A program made the position numbers and the translations under genes. From Leucocoprinus leucothites (taxonomy: Eukaryota; Basidiomycota; Agaricomycetes; Agaricales; Agaricaceae), in the NCBI GenBank assembly GCA_013368445.1, contig JAACJO010000054.1:1-64000 (forward strand): a DNA stretch of 64,000 bases, read 5' to 3'. Positions 1 to 11,700 of the stretch are shown here, piece after piece. The notes beneath the pieces were generated by a model. It saw nothing but the letters and a program-made list of their open reading frames with translations. It searched no databases and had not been told where the DNA came from. The stretch's first letter is position 1. Every line of letters begins with the position of its first letter.

Positions 1-74
1 TCGAGGGAAACAAGCGCGCTGACGATGCAAGTTAAACGCAGAGATTGACATATGAGAGGAAGAAGACGACTTAC

Positions 75-568
75 CTGGATATGATCGTGTTAATGCTGCC
101 CTCGAATTCGACTGTCGGCATCGACCTAGGCCCCTCGTTGCCTCCTCTCTGTGGTCCCTCACCTCCTCCTTGCTGCAATTCCTCGTCATCTCCTCTTAGT
201 TCCCTGGCCCAAGTCGCTATCCTTGTAACAGCTCGCGATTTTCGCGTCGACCGTTCTCGCTGCGCGCCATTCGCTGATCGCATACCACTACCAAGACACA
301 TTACCAGGTTAGTGTCTTTCATTTTGTTTGTTGAACCTTTACCACCCACCGGATGCACCTTATGAACTTCTTGAGGGCCTTGAATAATCCGGCATCGTGG
401 TTTGGAGATTGAGAGGGTGGATGGTACTGAAGAGACTGTTGTGGTCGGGAGAGAAGCGATGGCGAGTTTATTTGTTGACCAGCGCGGGATCTCCCAAGCA
501 GTGAACAAACGAAGGACAACGAAAAATTGATGCGTACTGAACGTTCTCGCGCTCACCATAGGTAACAC
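75..568 (-). CDS. Possible partial coding exon, unknown product
   Basis: An open frame of about 165 codons runs leftward from an ATG at 568. It ends at a near-perfect splice donor (exon ...CAG at 75, GTAAGT from 74), so it may be the first exon of a gene continuing beyond the left edge. The predicted protein has a Gly/Glu/Gln-rich stretch near its end and no domain I recognise. A second intron could lie inside, since CTAAC and TTGGTAG occur near 285-310. Composition is unremarkable and no paralog occurs in the window, so this may be a chance frame. Confidence 0.2.
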
Positions 569-965
569 GGAGCGTCCACACGGGCCATCCAGATCCCGAC
601 GCTGAGGGTCATAGTGTAGTAGCGCAGACTTACATGTACCTGAATACTATTCGTCGTCACAGCATGTCTATTGTAGATCCGTTGATGGGCAGAAATGAAT
701 GCTTTTCTTATATCTGCTCCTCTTGGCCGTTCACCTGTTCTTTCCTTTGTTTACTAATAAATCATATTTCTGTCGAGGAACACATTATCGAGCAGCTAGA
801 TTTTCCTGCCGTCTAGACTACATTTTATCTAGATTTTGTGTGCCAACGAGCTCAGTGCACGCCGTTTCCCACTTCTCATCCAGATGTGATCCGGATGAAA
901 TCTAGATTTTAGACAATCCACCGGGAAGACTCTTCTCATTGGCGGATTAATCCGGCTTGATGCAG
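569..965. other. Intergenic, no gene seen
   Basis: I see no coding support here. This stretch separates the left-edge frame from the truncated M1 copy, and the array homology stops at about 980. Confidence 0.5.
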
Positions 966-1253
966 TCAATGAAATATTGGACCAACGCTGTATTCCAACA
1001 TTGCAATCGACGAGGGTACCTTGTTGATTCGCCTGCGTATGTTGGAGAGCGCTATTAATACTTGTAGGGCTGTTACTACAGCGAAGATGACGCAGAACGC
1101 GAACTCGGCCGCATCAATGGGCTCGAGGTAGAAATCAGATTCTCCGCCACCAGATGATCCTCCGCCACCACGGCCACGCCCTCTTGCTGAGATCAGGGAA
1201 GGAAGAAATGTGAGGGCGAAGATTAGAATACGAGACACCTGAATCAGGAACAT
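966..1253 (-). pseudogene. M1: truncated N-terminal copy of the M seven-helix family
   Basis: The frame starts at ATG 1253 and gives a hydrophobic signal peptide ending ...LISA, an Arg/Gly/Ser-rich linker (RGRGRGGGGSSGGG), the first transmembrane segment and the basic loop NIRRRINK. It loses homology just after the GPIF motif of the second helix, near 980, and stops at 966. Helices 2-7 and the second exon are absent, so this is a 3'-truncated relic of about 95 codons. The preserved part is very close to M2 (5948-7015), including about 600 bp of upstream sequence, so the truncation is probably a duplication end point. Confidence 0.8.
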
Positions 1254-1850
1254 TGCTGATAGAGAAAGGGCGGAGATACTGGATGGAACACTATTTGAAC
1301 ACTCTAGACTAACCTGAAATAGCTTGATAAGGATCAAGCGGCCTTCACTGCTCTATGAATGATCTCCACCAAAATTAACTTCAAAGCAACTCGAAAGTCA
1401 TATCTTGGCACGTGGAGGCTGTGACGAATCAGATGAGGAAGCGCGGACGTGTGAGTATCATTCGTTGAACAAGGACAGTTCGTTCTAGGTGTGATGCGAG
1501 ATGTATCACTCACTTCCTGAGTGTAGAGGCTACTGCTCGTCCGGCTGGGGTAATTCGCTACAATACCAAATCGCAAGCTCATTATTTGAGGTGCCGTGAC
1601 TCTCTGCAAGCCACGTCCAATTTGTCGCTCTGATGGATGTGTGCATATGATAAGATCGGTGGAGCGCCCAAGACGCATCTCTTTGATTAGTCGAGGGAAA
1701 CTGAAGGATGCCATCTGTCATATGAAAAGATGTACTCTGCGGCTCTCGGGGAACGACGGTGGCAGAGTTCTCTGTTGGCAAGTTCGTAGCTGCCGGGTTG
1801 CAACAGGAAAAAGCTCCCGAGAATATTCTGGGAGGAGGTGATTGGGCACG
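1254..1850 (-). repeat. M upstream block, copy 1
   Basis: This non-coding segment is repeated ahead of every M copy (7016-7745, 10498-11200, 13976-14760, and 47100-47775 on the plus strand). Open frames across it differ between copies through frameshifts, so I do not call it coding. It probably contains the M promoter and 5' leader. Here it breaks off near 1850, where an inverted segment begins. Confidence 0.65.
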
Positions 1851-2450
1851 GTGGTACTGCAGAGGACGCAAATGTTGAGGAAAACCCAGGTGAAAGGACC
1901 TGTGTCTCTGTCCATGTTGCCTTTCTCGGAGGACCTATGGGAACACCCCGACTCCGACAGTAGAGCATATCAAGTCCACTGACTATGGCGATGACGGGGA
2001 TGAGGTGCCAGTATGGGTTGGTTATATAAGGGCCAAGACAAGCGATCCCAACACAAGCCTTGAGTCGAACCGTTGTCAAGATGCGGTCATTCAACATCGT
2101 ACAGGCTCCCGTCTGCCTTATTGTAGCCACGATCCTATTTTCCAAGGTATTGGATCCCAGGGTTGTAGGGGTGGAGATTGCTATTATATGCACGGGTGGG
2201 TGATATATCGGACCTGCAAATTGCGTACGTCCAGCTGGCTGCCACGTGTATGCACCCAAATGTATCATTAATGATAGTATACTTTCTTATATGTTTTTTC
2301 ATTATATACGCTGGCTGTAGCTTCCAACCTGCTTCAGTCAACGATTGTAATGGACATGTTCTGGGTCATTACTCGTAGCTCTGTAGCTAACTCTCTTCCC
2401 TTTTCGTTCCCTTTCGTAAGTTCCCCTATGATACGATTCTCCCTTTGCTA
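1851..2450. other. Inverted segment inside the first M-F unit
   Basis: The plus strand here matches the minus strand of about 7640-8227. The F-gene 3' portion, normally read on minus, appears on plus at about 1870-2060. The distal M upstream sequence, including the ACGATTCTCCC motif, appears reversed at about 2345-2440. Both flanks resume the normal orientation (M upstream before 1850, F gene after 2450). The simplest reading is a local inversion of about 600 bp. Confidence 0.65.
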
Positions 2451-3591
2451 TTCATGTCCGAAAACTCCCTGTGGCAACGGGCATCCGATGTACTTCCAAA
2501 GCTTCGAGATGAGGAGGGACAACAGATGCCGCATAGCATTAACGGAAGGGGTTGGGGTTGGGAGGAGGTATGAGAAGTACTGGAGCTGTCAATAGCCTGT
2601 AAAAAGCGGTCGTCGCGTTGAGAGCCTTCAGCTCCTTGACTTTTCGGAGCAGCGGGAGCGCCGAAGTTAGTGGAGCTGTGCTTTGTTCACATTCCGCGAG
2701 ATGGGCAGCCCCAGAATCGTCCCCAGGGTGCATCCGGAGCGGCTGAGAAAACTGAATAACTCCGGAAAAAATACAGCAGTGTGCCCTTCATCATGCATCT
2801 CTCCAACGTCGAGGTGTTCAAGATTTGCCAGGGTTGTGAGAGTGGCGATAATTGGAAGTCGTGATATGCTGAAGTCGTAGTCATTAGTGATGGAAAGTTG
2901 GCGAATGCGTTGTTCAGCGACTTTTATCGTGTCAGTGAAAATGGTTCGCATGATGGTCAGGTTGCGCTATAGAGACCTCCAACTTCTCTACCCCATTCGA
3001 GGGGCACCGAGAAGCACCATGATCATTCCTAACGACGCCGGATATTCGCACTTGAGCTCCCTCAGGTTCGCATGGGGCGGGGCCATGTGCGCAGTACCGA
3101 CTTCCAGCGTCTCCTGCCCGAACAGTATGATATCTCTCACCAGAAGCCCTCCGTCAGTTATTGATTTCAATGCTGCCGATCGAAAGGGCATGTTTTGCAT
3201 AATCTCGTGAGGCACGATTCGTAACCTGGCTTGTTGATATTCGCCCCAGAACGTTCTCCAATACCAATGATACCAGAGAACTCAAAGTCCACGTCTTCCC
3301 ATTGGTCCTTGTACTGATAGAGCGAGGTGGTCAATTGATGTGTGAGTATTGTAATCGCTTGTCTGTTATCCCGAACGCTCTGTCCATAGACTGGATCGTC
3401 AGGCCACCACCAGCTGCGCACGTTAGCCAGAGGTTGACAAGGGAAATCTGTTTACGGCAACTAACACAGAGATAGGCTTTGAAGATTTGTAGAACTTCGA
3501 GTGGGAGGTCGTGGATGATGGCAAGGGAGTGGTGGAATTGGAAAGAATGAATGGTGCTCCGGGCTCTATTTGAGTGTGGTCGTGGCGTCAT
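2451..3591 (-). pseudogene. F1: F-box/LRR-type pseudogene
   Basis: Translation from ATG 3591 gives an F-box-like core (IHDLPLEVLQIFK, about residues 28-40) followed by NLWLTCAAGG and ITDKR. The frame then stops near 3331. The later parts continue in other frames: a segment rich in L..L.V...H repeats, then FLSRSGCTL (about 2740-2720), then the ELKALNATTAFYRLL segment (2640-2580). The order is typical of Agaricomycete F-box/leucine-rich proteins, substrate receptors of SCF ubiquitin ligases. At least three frameshifts, and relocation of the 3' end by the adjacent inversion, make it non-functional. It lacks the roughly 150-bp insert seen after the F-box in F2 and F5. Confidence 0.65.
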
Positions 3592-4294
3592 GTGAGAGTA
3601 AATGAAGTATTAGCTTGGTAGGTGCGATTAATTCCAGTGTCTAGTTAAGCTTACAGTGCACTCTGCCCCCCTCACACCGGTCGCTCACTCAGTCGATTGT
3701 TCAACATTAAATAATGAAGTGGCACTGCTGGCTCCAATTGGGACAAAAGTCTGGGTGTGGCCTACACCTAGCTGTTCGTGTCGCTATAGCATTCGTCAAT
3801 ATGGCGTTAGTGAAAGTGCTATTCACTGCTCAGACCCACCGCGCTCGCCGTTGACGAAAGAAAAGAGTCGGGCAGTTATGGTGGTCACACTGCTATACTT
3901 TCCACGACCACCGGAAATAACCACTAGCCCCGAGGTCCGAAAATTCGTCTATCATGCCATTAACAGCGGCTTGAGGGAGAGTCGGGAGTCAAAACAATTG
4001 ACGACTATGACGAGGAGCGCTCAGGGTCTCTCAAAGTTAAGATTGTCTGGCTCACACTTGTCACGTGCTACGGAATTCGGTGGTTTTAGGGCAGGGTCCA
4101 TCGACTGGTTCCGAGTCGCAAACGCCCTCCAGATGCCTCTTTCTCGCTACATACCCACTTGTATGGATGGGAAGTACTTGGCTCTTCTCTTGTCGTTTCC
4201 TCAACATCAAGCCAGAACCTCCGATTCCCATATGCATCCTGCCGACTTAGGTGTTTGCAAGTTCTGACGCCCACATTGTCCACCGGGATGCGCT
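3592..4294 (-). repeat. F upstream block, copy 1
   Basis: This block is shared with 5304-5745, 11701-12370 and 16470-17080, each directly upstream of an F copy. The plus strand shows a long open frame here (3656-4267), but it is broken by frameshifts in the other copies, so I treat it as duplicated promoter DNA. At about 4290 it joins the truncated 3' end of F2 abruptly. Confidence 0.6.
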
Positions 4295-5303
4295 TGCATG
4301 TTCCGCGAGATAAGCACCGCTCGCATCGTCCTCAGGCTACATCCAGAGCGGCTAGGAAATGCGAATAACTCGTGCAAAAACATAGCAGTGTGCCCCCCAT
4401 CATGTATCTCTCTGAAGTCGAGGTATCCGAGATTCGGAGCTGTGAGCACGCTGATGATCAGAAGTGGCGACATGTTGAAGTCGTAATCATTAGTGATGGA
4501 AAGGTGGTGAAGGCGTCGAGGAACGACTTTTATCGATTCAGGGAAATGGTTTGCATGATCGTCTGGTGGTGCCATCGCAACCTCCAAATTCTCCAACCTC
4601 GAGTGAGGGATATCGAGAATCACCATGACCATTCCTGACGATATCGGATATCCGTACTTGAGCTCCCTTAGATTCGCATGGGGCGGGGCCATGTGCGCAG
4701 TACTGAATTCTAGCTCTTCCAGCCCCAAACAGTAGGATGTCCCCCACCAGAGAGCCTCCGTCAGTCGTTAGTTCCAATGCTGCCAATAGAAAAGGCGCGA
4801 TTTGCGTAACCTCATCATGTACGATTCGAAAACTGGGTTCTTGATAACCGCTTTGGGATGTATTAAGGATATCAGCAATCTCACTGATACCGCGAGGTGA
4901 TCAAATGATGTGTGAGTTTGGTAATCTGCTTGTCCGTTATCCCAAAAGCCCTTTCGATAAACTGGATCACCGGTCCACGACAAGCTGCGCGCGATAGCCA
5001 GAGGTTGATAAAGGGAAGATGTCTGCGGGAAGGCCCCAGGATGAACATGCTTGTCCATAGATCTGCGACCCTCGTCGCGATCCTGTGCTCGGTTCGACGG
5101 ACATGTATGAAGGGTGTGGGGGCAGAAAAAGTCTCCTTGGAATGGCGGAATGTGGGCTTTGATCAATTACCGGGAGAGTCAATGTGAAGATAGTATTTGA
5201 AGATTTGAAGTAGAACTTCGGGTCGGAGGGCGCGGATGGTGGCAAGCGAATGGTCTGATTGGAATAGTGAACGGTGCTCGGGGCTCTGTTTGAGTGTAGT
5301 CAT
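4295..5303 (-). pseudogene. F2: 3'-truncated F-box/LRR-type pseudogene
   Basis: The frame from ATG 5303 carries an F-box-like start (HSLATIRALRPEVLLQIFKYYLHID), then a stop within GTAATTGATC that could be a very short intron. The leucine-rich middle (about 4728-4300) is uninterrupted, with LEELE, NLREL, LENLE, LHHLSI, LGYLDF and FPSRSGCSLRTM repeats. Near 4295 the gene is cut off and fused to the upstream block of F1, losing the C-terminal part present in F3 and F5. Frames for the N-terminal and central parts do not join without a frameshift. Confidence 0.6.
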
Positions 5304-5745
5304 GGCACCTTGTGGGAGAGTAAAGGAAGTATTAGCTTGGTAGGTGTGATTAATTCCAGTCTCTATTTAAGCTTACAGTGCATTCTGCCTCCGTCGCATC
5401 CGCCGCTCATTCGGTTGATCGTTCAATATGAAGTGGCGTTTCTGACTCCGATTAAGACAAAAGACTAGGTTTGACCTATGTCTGGCTGTTCATGCCGCTA
5501 TGTCATTCGTCAATATGGCGTTAATGAAAATACTATTCACTGTTCCGAGTCCGACCCACCACAGTCACCGTTGATGAAAGAAAAGAGTCGGGCAGTTATT
5601 GTGTCCATACTGCTGTGCTTTCCAATACCATCAGAAATAATCATTAGCCCCGAGACCTGGTTTATCATGCGGTTAACAGCCCCTGGATTGAAGGAGAGTC
5701 GAGAGTATCTCACGTTATAAAATCTGACGGATAAGCGGCTCAATA
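5304..5745 (-). repeat. F upstream block, copy 2 (short)
   Basis: This is a shortened version of the F upstream repeat. It ends with a CACGTTATAAAA..CTGACGGATAAGCGGCTCAATAG stretch that recurs at about 17310-17350, so the duplication boundary is shared with the right end of the array. Confidence 0.55.
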
Positions 5746-5947
5746 GATATTCAAGGCAACCCGAGGCACTTGGTTTTATTGTTTGACGTATGGATGTATA
5801 GTGTTTCGGGAATACGTCGGTGTTCGCTTGACGATATCCGCTGTTTAAGTATTTACATGATAATAAACTAGCGAAAAGTTGAAAACAATTACTTAAAGTG
5901 TCCATTGAGCCTGATTGTAAGTATAATAATCACGCTGCCTCTATATC
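5746..5947 (-). repeat. M 3' flank, copy of M2
   Basis: This downstream sequence is shared with the 3' flanks of M3 (about 9225-9412) and M4 (about 12660-12888). It probably includes the 3' untranslated region. I see no coding signal. Confidence 0.5.
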
Positions 5948-7015
5948 CTATTCTGAATCAGCATCTTGCTTAACTTCCTTGTTCTCCTTAGGTAACGGTG
6001 GCATTCCAGAGCCCAAGCAGGCATTGATAACGACCACCTCCGTAATACAGCCAATGATCACAGATGCAAGATCCCACCCATCTATGGCTTCTTCCACTTC
6101 CAATCGTATTTGGGCGATGCATGCTTGAAATATGAGTAGGAATAAGGCATAAACCATGAAAAGAGGCGAGATGGTGAATGCGCAGTTGCGAATGACCTTC
6201 GAAACGAGACAGTTTTAGTATCAAGAACGAGAGGAGGAGGGAAGGATACGCACGGAATGATCATTTACTTGGGACGATTTTCTCGCACGAACATACAACA
6301 TGGTGGAAGTCACCGCAATGTCCACCGCGGCAATGAAGAGAAACGAGGAATATGCCAGAGAAAGCTTGTGGAAGGCCACTACCGCTCCATCTCCTGCAAG
6401 CCTTGGATCCGTTAGGAACGCCACTTGCAACCCCACAGCTCCCATGCTCAAAGATATGAGTATAACAACTAGAATGGTGTCTGCGATTGCCTTGATATCC
6501 CTTACCCAGCTCGGAGTGTTTAACACGACCTTCTCACGGTGCGAAAGAAGTGTCAAGATACTCGAGACGAGGAATATGTCTGCAAGAAACCCCATCGCGC
6601 TCCAGGCCCCGAGGAAGCTGGGAGACCACAACACTCCTCCAAGTCTTGCTGTGCCGTGTGTTTGTCCCACGAACGTTGCGTGTAAAATGTAGGTAGTGGT
6701 AAGAAGTAGCGTTGTCATGAGGATACAGATGGGAAATATTGGACCAACGCTGTATTCCAACATTGCAATCGACGGGGGTACCTTGTTGATTCGCCTGCGT
6801 ATGTTAGAGAGCGCTATTAATGCTTGTAGAGCTGTTACTACAGCAAATATGACGCAGAATGCGAACTCGGCGGCATAAATGGGTTCGAGGTTGAAATCAG
6901 AATCTCCGCCACCAAAAGATCCTCCGCCACCACGGCCACGCCCTCTTGCTGAGATCAAGGAAGGAAGAAATGTGAGGGCGAAGATTGAAATACGAGATAC
7001 CTGAGTCGAGAGCAT
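5948..7015 (-). CDS. M2: intact secretory-pathway seven-helix membrane protein
   Basis: Two exons (7015-6254 and 6196-5948) flank a 57-nt intron (GTGCGT donor, CGAAG acceptor) containing a stop, and give 336 residues. Residues 1-23 form a signal peptide (MLSTQ...SLISA) and 24-41 an Arg/Gly/Ser linker. Predicted helices lie at about 48-70, 92-117, 140-158, 174-201, 219-242, 257-280 and 295-320. Loops are basic (RRRINK, RARK) and the tail reads MPPLPKENKE. I recognise no named family, and function and ligand are unknown. ATG 7015 is chosen because all M copies start with ML-IQ or a close variant followed by the hydrophobic run. The coding frame is clean, unlike its neighbours M1 and M3. It is probably an orphan membrane sensor or scaffold. 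Confidence 0.8.
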
Positions 7016-7745
7016 TGCTGGTAGAGAAAGGGCAGAGATGCTGAATGGAACGCTATTTGAAGACTCTAGACTGACTTGAAATAGCTTGATAAGGATCAGG
7101 AAGCCTTAACAACTCTATGAATGATCTCCGCCAAAATTAACTTCTCATGTCTTGGCACATGGAGGCTGTGACGAATCAGATGAGGAACCGCGGACGTGTG
7201 ACTACCGCTCGCCGTACAGGACAGTTTATTCTAGCTGTGATGTGAGATATATCACTCACTGGCAGTATACTTGGAATTAACCGATCCCGAGTGCAGAGGC
7301 TACTGCTCGTCTGGCTGAGGTAATTCACTACAGCACCCAGTCTCAAGCTCATTATTTGAGGTGTCGTGGCTGTCTGCGAGTCATGTCGTCCGGTTCGTCG
7401 CTTTGATGGATGTATCCATAGGATAAGATGGTTGGAGCGCTCAAGACGTATCCTCTTGATTAGTCGACGGAAAGTGAAGGATGCCATCTGCCATATGAGA
7501 AGAGTGGATCTACTCTGTGGTTCTCGGGGAACGACAGTGACAGAGTTCTTTGTTGGGATCCAACCTGGCATATTCATAGCTGCCGGGTTGCAACAGGAGA
7601 AAGCTCCCGAGAATATGGTGGGATGAGGTGATTGGACAGGGTGAATGGTGGAGGGGAGAATCGTATCGTAAGGGAACGCTACGAAAGGGCACGAGAATGG
7701 AAGGGGGTTAGCTAAAGGCCTACGAGTAATGACCCAGAGCATGTC
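7016..7745 (-). repeat. M upstream block, copy 2
   Basis: This is the most complete upstream block. A 207-codon open frame on minus (7176-7799) covers it, but the other copies are frameshifted, which argues for duplicated regulatory DNA. It adjoins the 3' end of F3. Confidence 0.6.
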
Positions 7746-7842
7746 CATTATAATCGTTAATTGAAGTAGATTGGAGGCTACAGCCAGCGTATATAACAAG
7801 AAAAAATATAAATTGTACTATTTAGGAGCATAACCGTGGCGG

Positions 7843-9030
7843 CTAGCTGGACGGATGAAATCTACAGGTCCGAAATATCACAAACTCCATGCAGATAATA
7901 ACAGTCCCCATCCTTGCAGCCTTGACGTCTAATACTTGAAAAATAGGATCGCGGCCAGATTGAGGCTGGCGTGAACCTGCACGATGTTGAATAACCATAT
8001 GCTGACAACCGTTCGACTCGAAACCTGCGCTGGGATCCCTTGTCTTGGTCCTTACACGATCAGCCCATACTGGCATCTCATCCCCGCCATAGCTACAGTC
8101 GGTGGATGTAATATACTCTACCATCAAGTCAGGGTGTTCCAATAGGTCCTTCGAAAAAGGCAACACGGACAGAGCGACAGGTCCTTTCACCTGAATTTTT
8201 CTCAACGTTTGCTTCCTCGGCCGTACCATGTCGGAAAAGTCTCTGCGGCAGCCGGGCATCAGATGTACTTCCAAGGCTTCGAGATGAGGAAGGACCGAAG
8301 GTGTCCCATAGCATTAAGGGGAGGGTGAGGTTGAAGGGAGGTATTGGAAGTGCTGGGGTTGTCAATAGCCTGTGAAAAACGGCCGTCGCGGTGAGAGCCT
8401 TCAGCTCCTTGACCTTTCGGAGCTGCGGGAGCGCCAAAAGTTGGTGGAGTTATGCCTCGGTCATATTCCGCAAGATGGGCAGCCCTCACATTATCCACGG
8501 GGTGCATCCAGAACGGCTGAGAAAACTGAATAACTCATGCAAAAATACAGCAGTGTGCCCCTCATTATGCATCTCTCCAACGTCGAGATACTCGAGATTC
8601 GGAACTGTGAGGGCACTGATAATCGGAAACGGCGACATGGTGAAGTCGTAATCATTAGTGATGGAAAGGTGCCGAAGGCGTCGATAATAACTTTGATCGT
8701 CTCATAGAAATGGTTTGCATGATCGTCTGGTTCTGCTATCGCGACCTCCAACTTTTCCAGCCTCGAGTGAGGGACATCGAGAATCACCATGATCATTCCT
8801 AGCGGTACCGGATATTCGCACTAGAGCTCCCTCAAATTCGCATGGTTCTGGGCCATGTGCGTAGTACCAACTTCTTGCTTTTCCAGCCCACAACAGCAGG
8901 ACATCTCCCACAAGAGGGGCTCCGTCAGTTGTTGATCCCAATGCTGCCGATTGAAGGGGCGTGCTTTGGATGCGACTGGAGGCAGTGGATACGGTTATTC
9001 GAAAAGGGAGAAGTGCCAGAGACAAGATGC
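7843..9030 (-). pseudogene. F3: F-box/LRR-type pseudogene lacking the F-box
   Basis: Homology to F5 begins at about 9020 (SAALGSTTDG, then VGDVLLL) and runs through the leucine-rich middle into the best-preserved C-terminal part. At 8437-8129 this reads LPQLRKVKELKALTATAVFHRLL and then KGPVALSVLPFSKDLLEHPDL at about 8190-8120. The N-terminal F-box exon is missing: sequence above 9030 does not resemble F1, F2 or F5. Frame shifts occur near 8870, 8690 and 8450. It is a decayed copy. Confidence 0.6.
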
Positions 9031-9224
9031 ATCATGGAGAATTAAGACTATACCGATCTCTGAGTTGAGAGCATCGAGGAAGGACGCAAGCAAGAGCGCT
9101 TTATCGAACGACTTGATGATTTTTGATCCAGCTTTCCCACATCCGGGCCGTAATCTCCGTTCATGTGGGCCGGCAGGTCCCTGACAGTTCAATACACCTG
9201 TTCTCTTGACCTCTACCTCAAGCA
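9031..9224. other. Junction between F3 and M3, no gene seen
   Basis: This is unique-looking sequence replacing the F-box exon and F upstream block expected here. No supported coding. From 9225 leftward-oriented M 3' flank homology begins. Confidence 0.4.
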
Positions 9225-9412
9225 GGGCGCGCTCTCCGATAGAATGAGGTGTCTGCGACAGGAGGGACTTATTGTGCTTATTTTGACGTATGTTTCGGAA
9301 TTATATCGGTGTTCGTTCAATGAGATTTGCTCCTCAAGCAGTTACATGATAGTAAACTAACAAAAAATCGGAAGAAGTGCCCATTGGACCGTAGATGTAA
9401 ACTAAACAGGGG

Positions 9413-10497
9413 TCACACTGCCTGCATAGCCTTCGCTGAATGAGCGCGCTGCTCCACCTCTTTAATCTTCTTTGGCAATGGTGGCATTCCAAATTTCAAA
9501 CAAGCCTGGATGATAACTACCTCCGTAACACAGCCAACGATCACACCTGCAAGGTTCCCGTATGTTCTGACACTCACCACACCAACTAATCTTTTCCTGA
9601 CGTATACTTCCCATAGAAGTAGGAATAGGGCATAAACAATGAAAAGGGGCGAGATGATGAATGCGGAGCCACGGATAATCTTTGAAACAAGACAGTTTCA
9701 GTACCAACAACGAGAGGAGGCAAAAACACGCACGAAATGGCCATTTACATTTACTCGGGATGATTTTCTTGCACGAGTGTATAGTAGGGTAGAAGTTACC
9801 ACAATGTTGGCTGCGGCAGTGAAGAAGAAGGAGAGATATGCCATATTCAGCTTGTCCCACACCACTGCGTCTGCCACGATGCCTGCATACACTAGATCCC
9901 CTAGGAACTTTAACCCAAAACCCACAACTCCCATGCTCAAAGCAAGGAGTATGACAATCAGAATGACATCTGCAATTGCCTTGACATCTCTAATCCAGCG
10001 AGGGGTGTTCAACATGAGCTCCTCACGGTGCGAAAGAAGTGCCAAGATGGTCGAGACGAGGAATATGTCTGCAAGATACCCAATTGCATTCAACGTCCCC
10101 ACAAAGCTCGCAGACCACTCCACTTCCTCTACGCTGAGTGTGTTGTGTGTTTTCCCCACGTACGTCGCTTGTAGAATGTAGGCAGTGGTAAGAAGTAATG
10201 TCGTCATGAGGAGACAGATGGGAAATATCGGACCAACACTGTTGTGATCGACGGGGGTACCTTGTTGGCTCGCCTGCGTATATTGGAGAGGGCTTGGAGG
10301 GCTTGTAGGGCGGTTATCACAGCGAAGACGATACAGAACGCGAACTCGATAGCATCAAGAGGGTCGAGGGAAAAATTAGAATCTCCACCACTGCTGCTAA
10401 ACGATCCTCCTCCACCCCCGCGCCCTCTTGCCGAAACTAAGGAAGGAAGAAATGTGAGAGCGAAGATTACAATATGGGACACCTGAATGGAGAGCAT
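9413..10497 (-). pseudogene. M3: frameshifted copy of the M seven-helix family
   Basis: The start at 10497 gives the signal peptide MLSIQVSHIVIFALTFLPSL and a Gly/Ser linker. Near 10242 a 10-nt deletion relative to M4 (within the GACCAAC..GACGGGG segment) shifts the frame just before helix 2, ending the first frame at 10204. The remainder is well preserved in the shifted frame (10207-9734), with a 54-nt intron (9733-9680) and an exon to the TGA at 9413. Restoring the lost 10 nt would not be needed for the rest to be open, so inactivation looks recent, or the deletion is a sequencing error. Confidence 0.7.
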
Positions 10498-11200
10498 TGC
10501 CGGTAGGGAAATGGTTGAGGGTATAAGGGAGTTAATGCTCAAAGGTACGCTATTTGAACGTTCTAGGCTTAGGAAATACACTAACTGGAAGAAGAAACTT
10601 GACAAGGATCGAGAAATGCTATGTACATGTAGATGAATAATGATGCCCAAACACTACTTGGAAGCTCTTGAAAGCCATCTTGGCAAATGAGGGCTGTACT
10701 TTTTCGGATGATAGAGCCAAGGAAGATTGTCGTACAAAAACACTTCGTTCAAGCTGCGATTTGAGATGTAGCTTGTAGTGAACTTGGATTTAAGTACGGA
10801 CACTATCACTATAGTACCTAACCACAAACTCATTGCTTGAGATACTGTGACGGTCAGTAAGCCAAGCCGTCCGGCACCATACTGGAGAGTTTGATTTATT
10901 TATAGGACAAGGCGGATGAAGGGCCCAAGACATATGTGGCTTCTTGGTCAACCGAGCAATACCGAAGGGTGCCATCTGTCAACGAATGGACCCTGCGGTT
11001 CTCCGGGAACAATGACAATTGAGTTTAATAGGGCTCTGGATTGGGATCTGGTCCGACAAATTCGTAGCTCTTGAGTCGCAGTATTGAGAAATTCTTAAAT
11101 ATTCTAGTACAACCTAGTGATCGAGTACAGGGAAATAATCCTATCAAGGGGAGACCCTACGAAAGGGCATGAGGAGGGGAGAGAGTCAGCCCAAAACCTA
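10498..11200 (-). repeat. M upstream block, copy 3 (diverged)
   Basis: This copy matches the other M upstream blocks over shorter patches, including the segment ending in GGAGACCCTACGAAAGGGCATGAGG. It is the most diverged copy of the array. Confidence 0.5.
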
Positions 11201-11329
11201 TGCTGGGATTCTTTGTCCTCATCAGAGAATCCCGGAAAAATGGCTTGACCTGATTACGGAACTCCTTACACTACAATCCAATATATGCAATTGTCTGATG
11301 CTAGTCCTTATGCGATCAGCCCATACTAG

Positions 11330-11700
11330 TACGGAAAACTCCCCGCGGCAGCCGGGCATCTGATGTACTTCCATGGCTTCGAGACGAGGAAGGACCGAAG
11401 GTGTTCCATAGCATTAAGGGAAGGGGGTGGGGTTGAAAGGAGGTAAGGGAAGTGCTGGAACTGACAACAGTCTGTGTTTCGGAATCTGCTTGTCTGTTAT
11501 CCCGAACGCTCTGTCCACAAACTGGGTCGTCAGTCCACCACCAGCTGCACGCGTTAGTCAAGGGAAATCTGTTTGCAGCAACCAACACAGAGATAGGGTT
11601 TGAAGATTTGAAGTAGAACTTCAAGTGGGAGGTAGGAAGTGGTTGAATTGGAAAGAGTGAACGGTGCTCCGAGCTCTATTTGAGTGTGGTCGCGGCGTTT
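11330..11700 (-). pseudogene. F4: internally deleted F-box/LRR-type pseudogene
   Basis: The F-box start region (PEVLLQIFK-like, about 11640-11600) and the ITDKQ segment (about 11490) are followed directly by the C-terminal NAME/SFLVSK segment at about 11440-11380. The whole leucine-rich middle of about 700 bp is missing. The ATG found in F1, F2 and F5 is also lost. It is a small relic. Confidence 0.6.

Noticed and set aside
3656..4267. 203-codon plus-strand open frame upstream of F1
   Set aside because: The homologous segments at 5370, 11768 and 16540 are frameshifted, so it is duplicated flanking DNA and not a conserved gene.
6300..6692. 130-codon plus-strand frame
   Set aside because: It is the antisense shadow of M2. 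The equivalent plus frames at 9639-10181 and 13653-14039 shadow M3 and M4.
7176..7799. 207-codon minus-strand frame upstream of M2
   Set aside because: The same block before M1, M4 and M5 is broken in this frame, and its position fits a promoter region.
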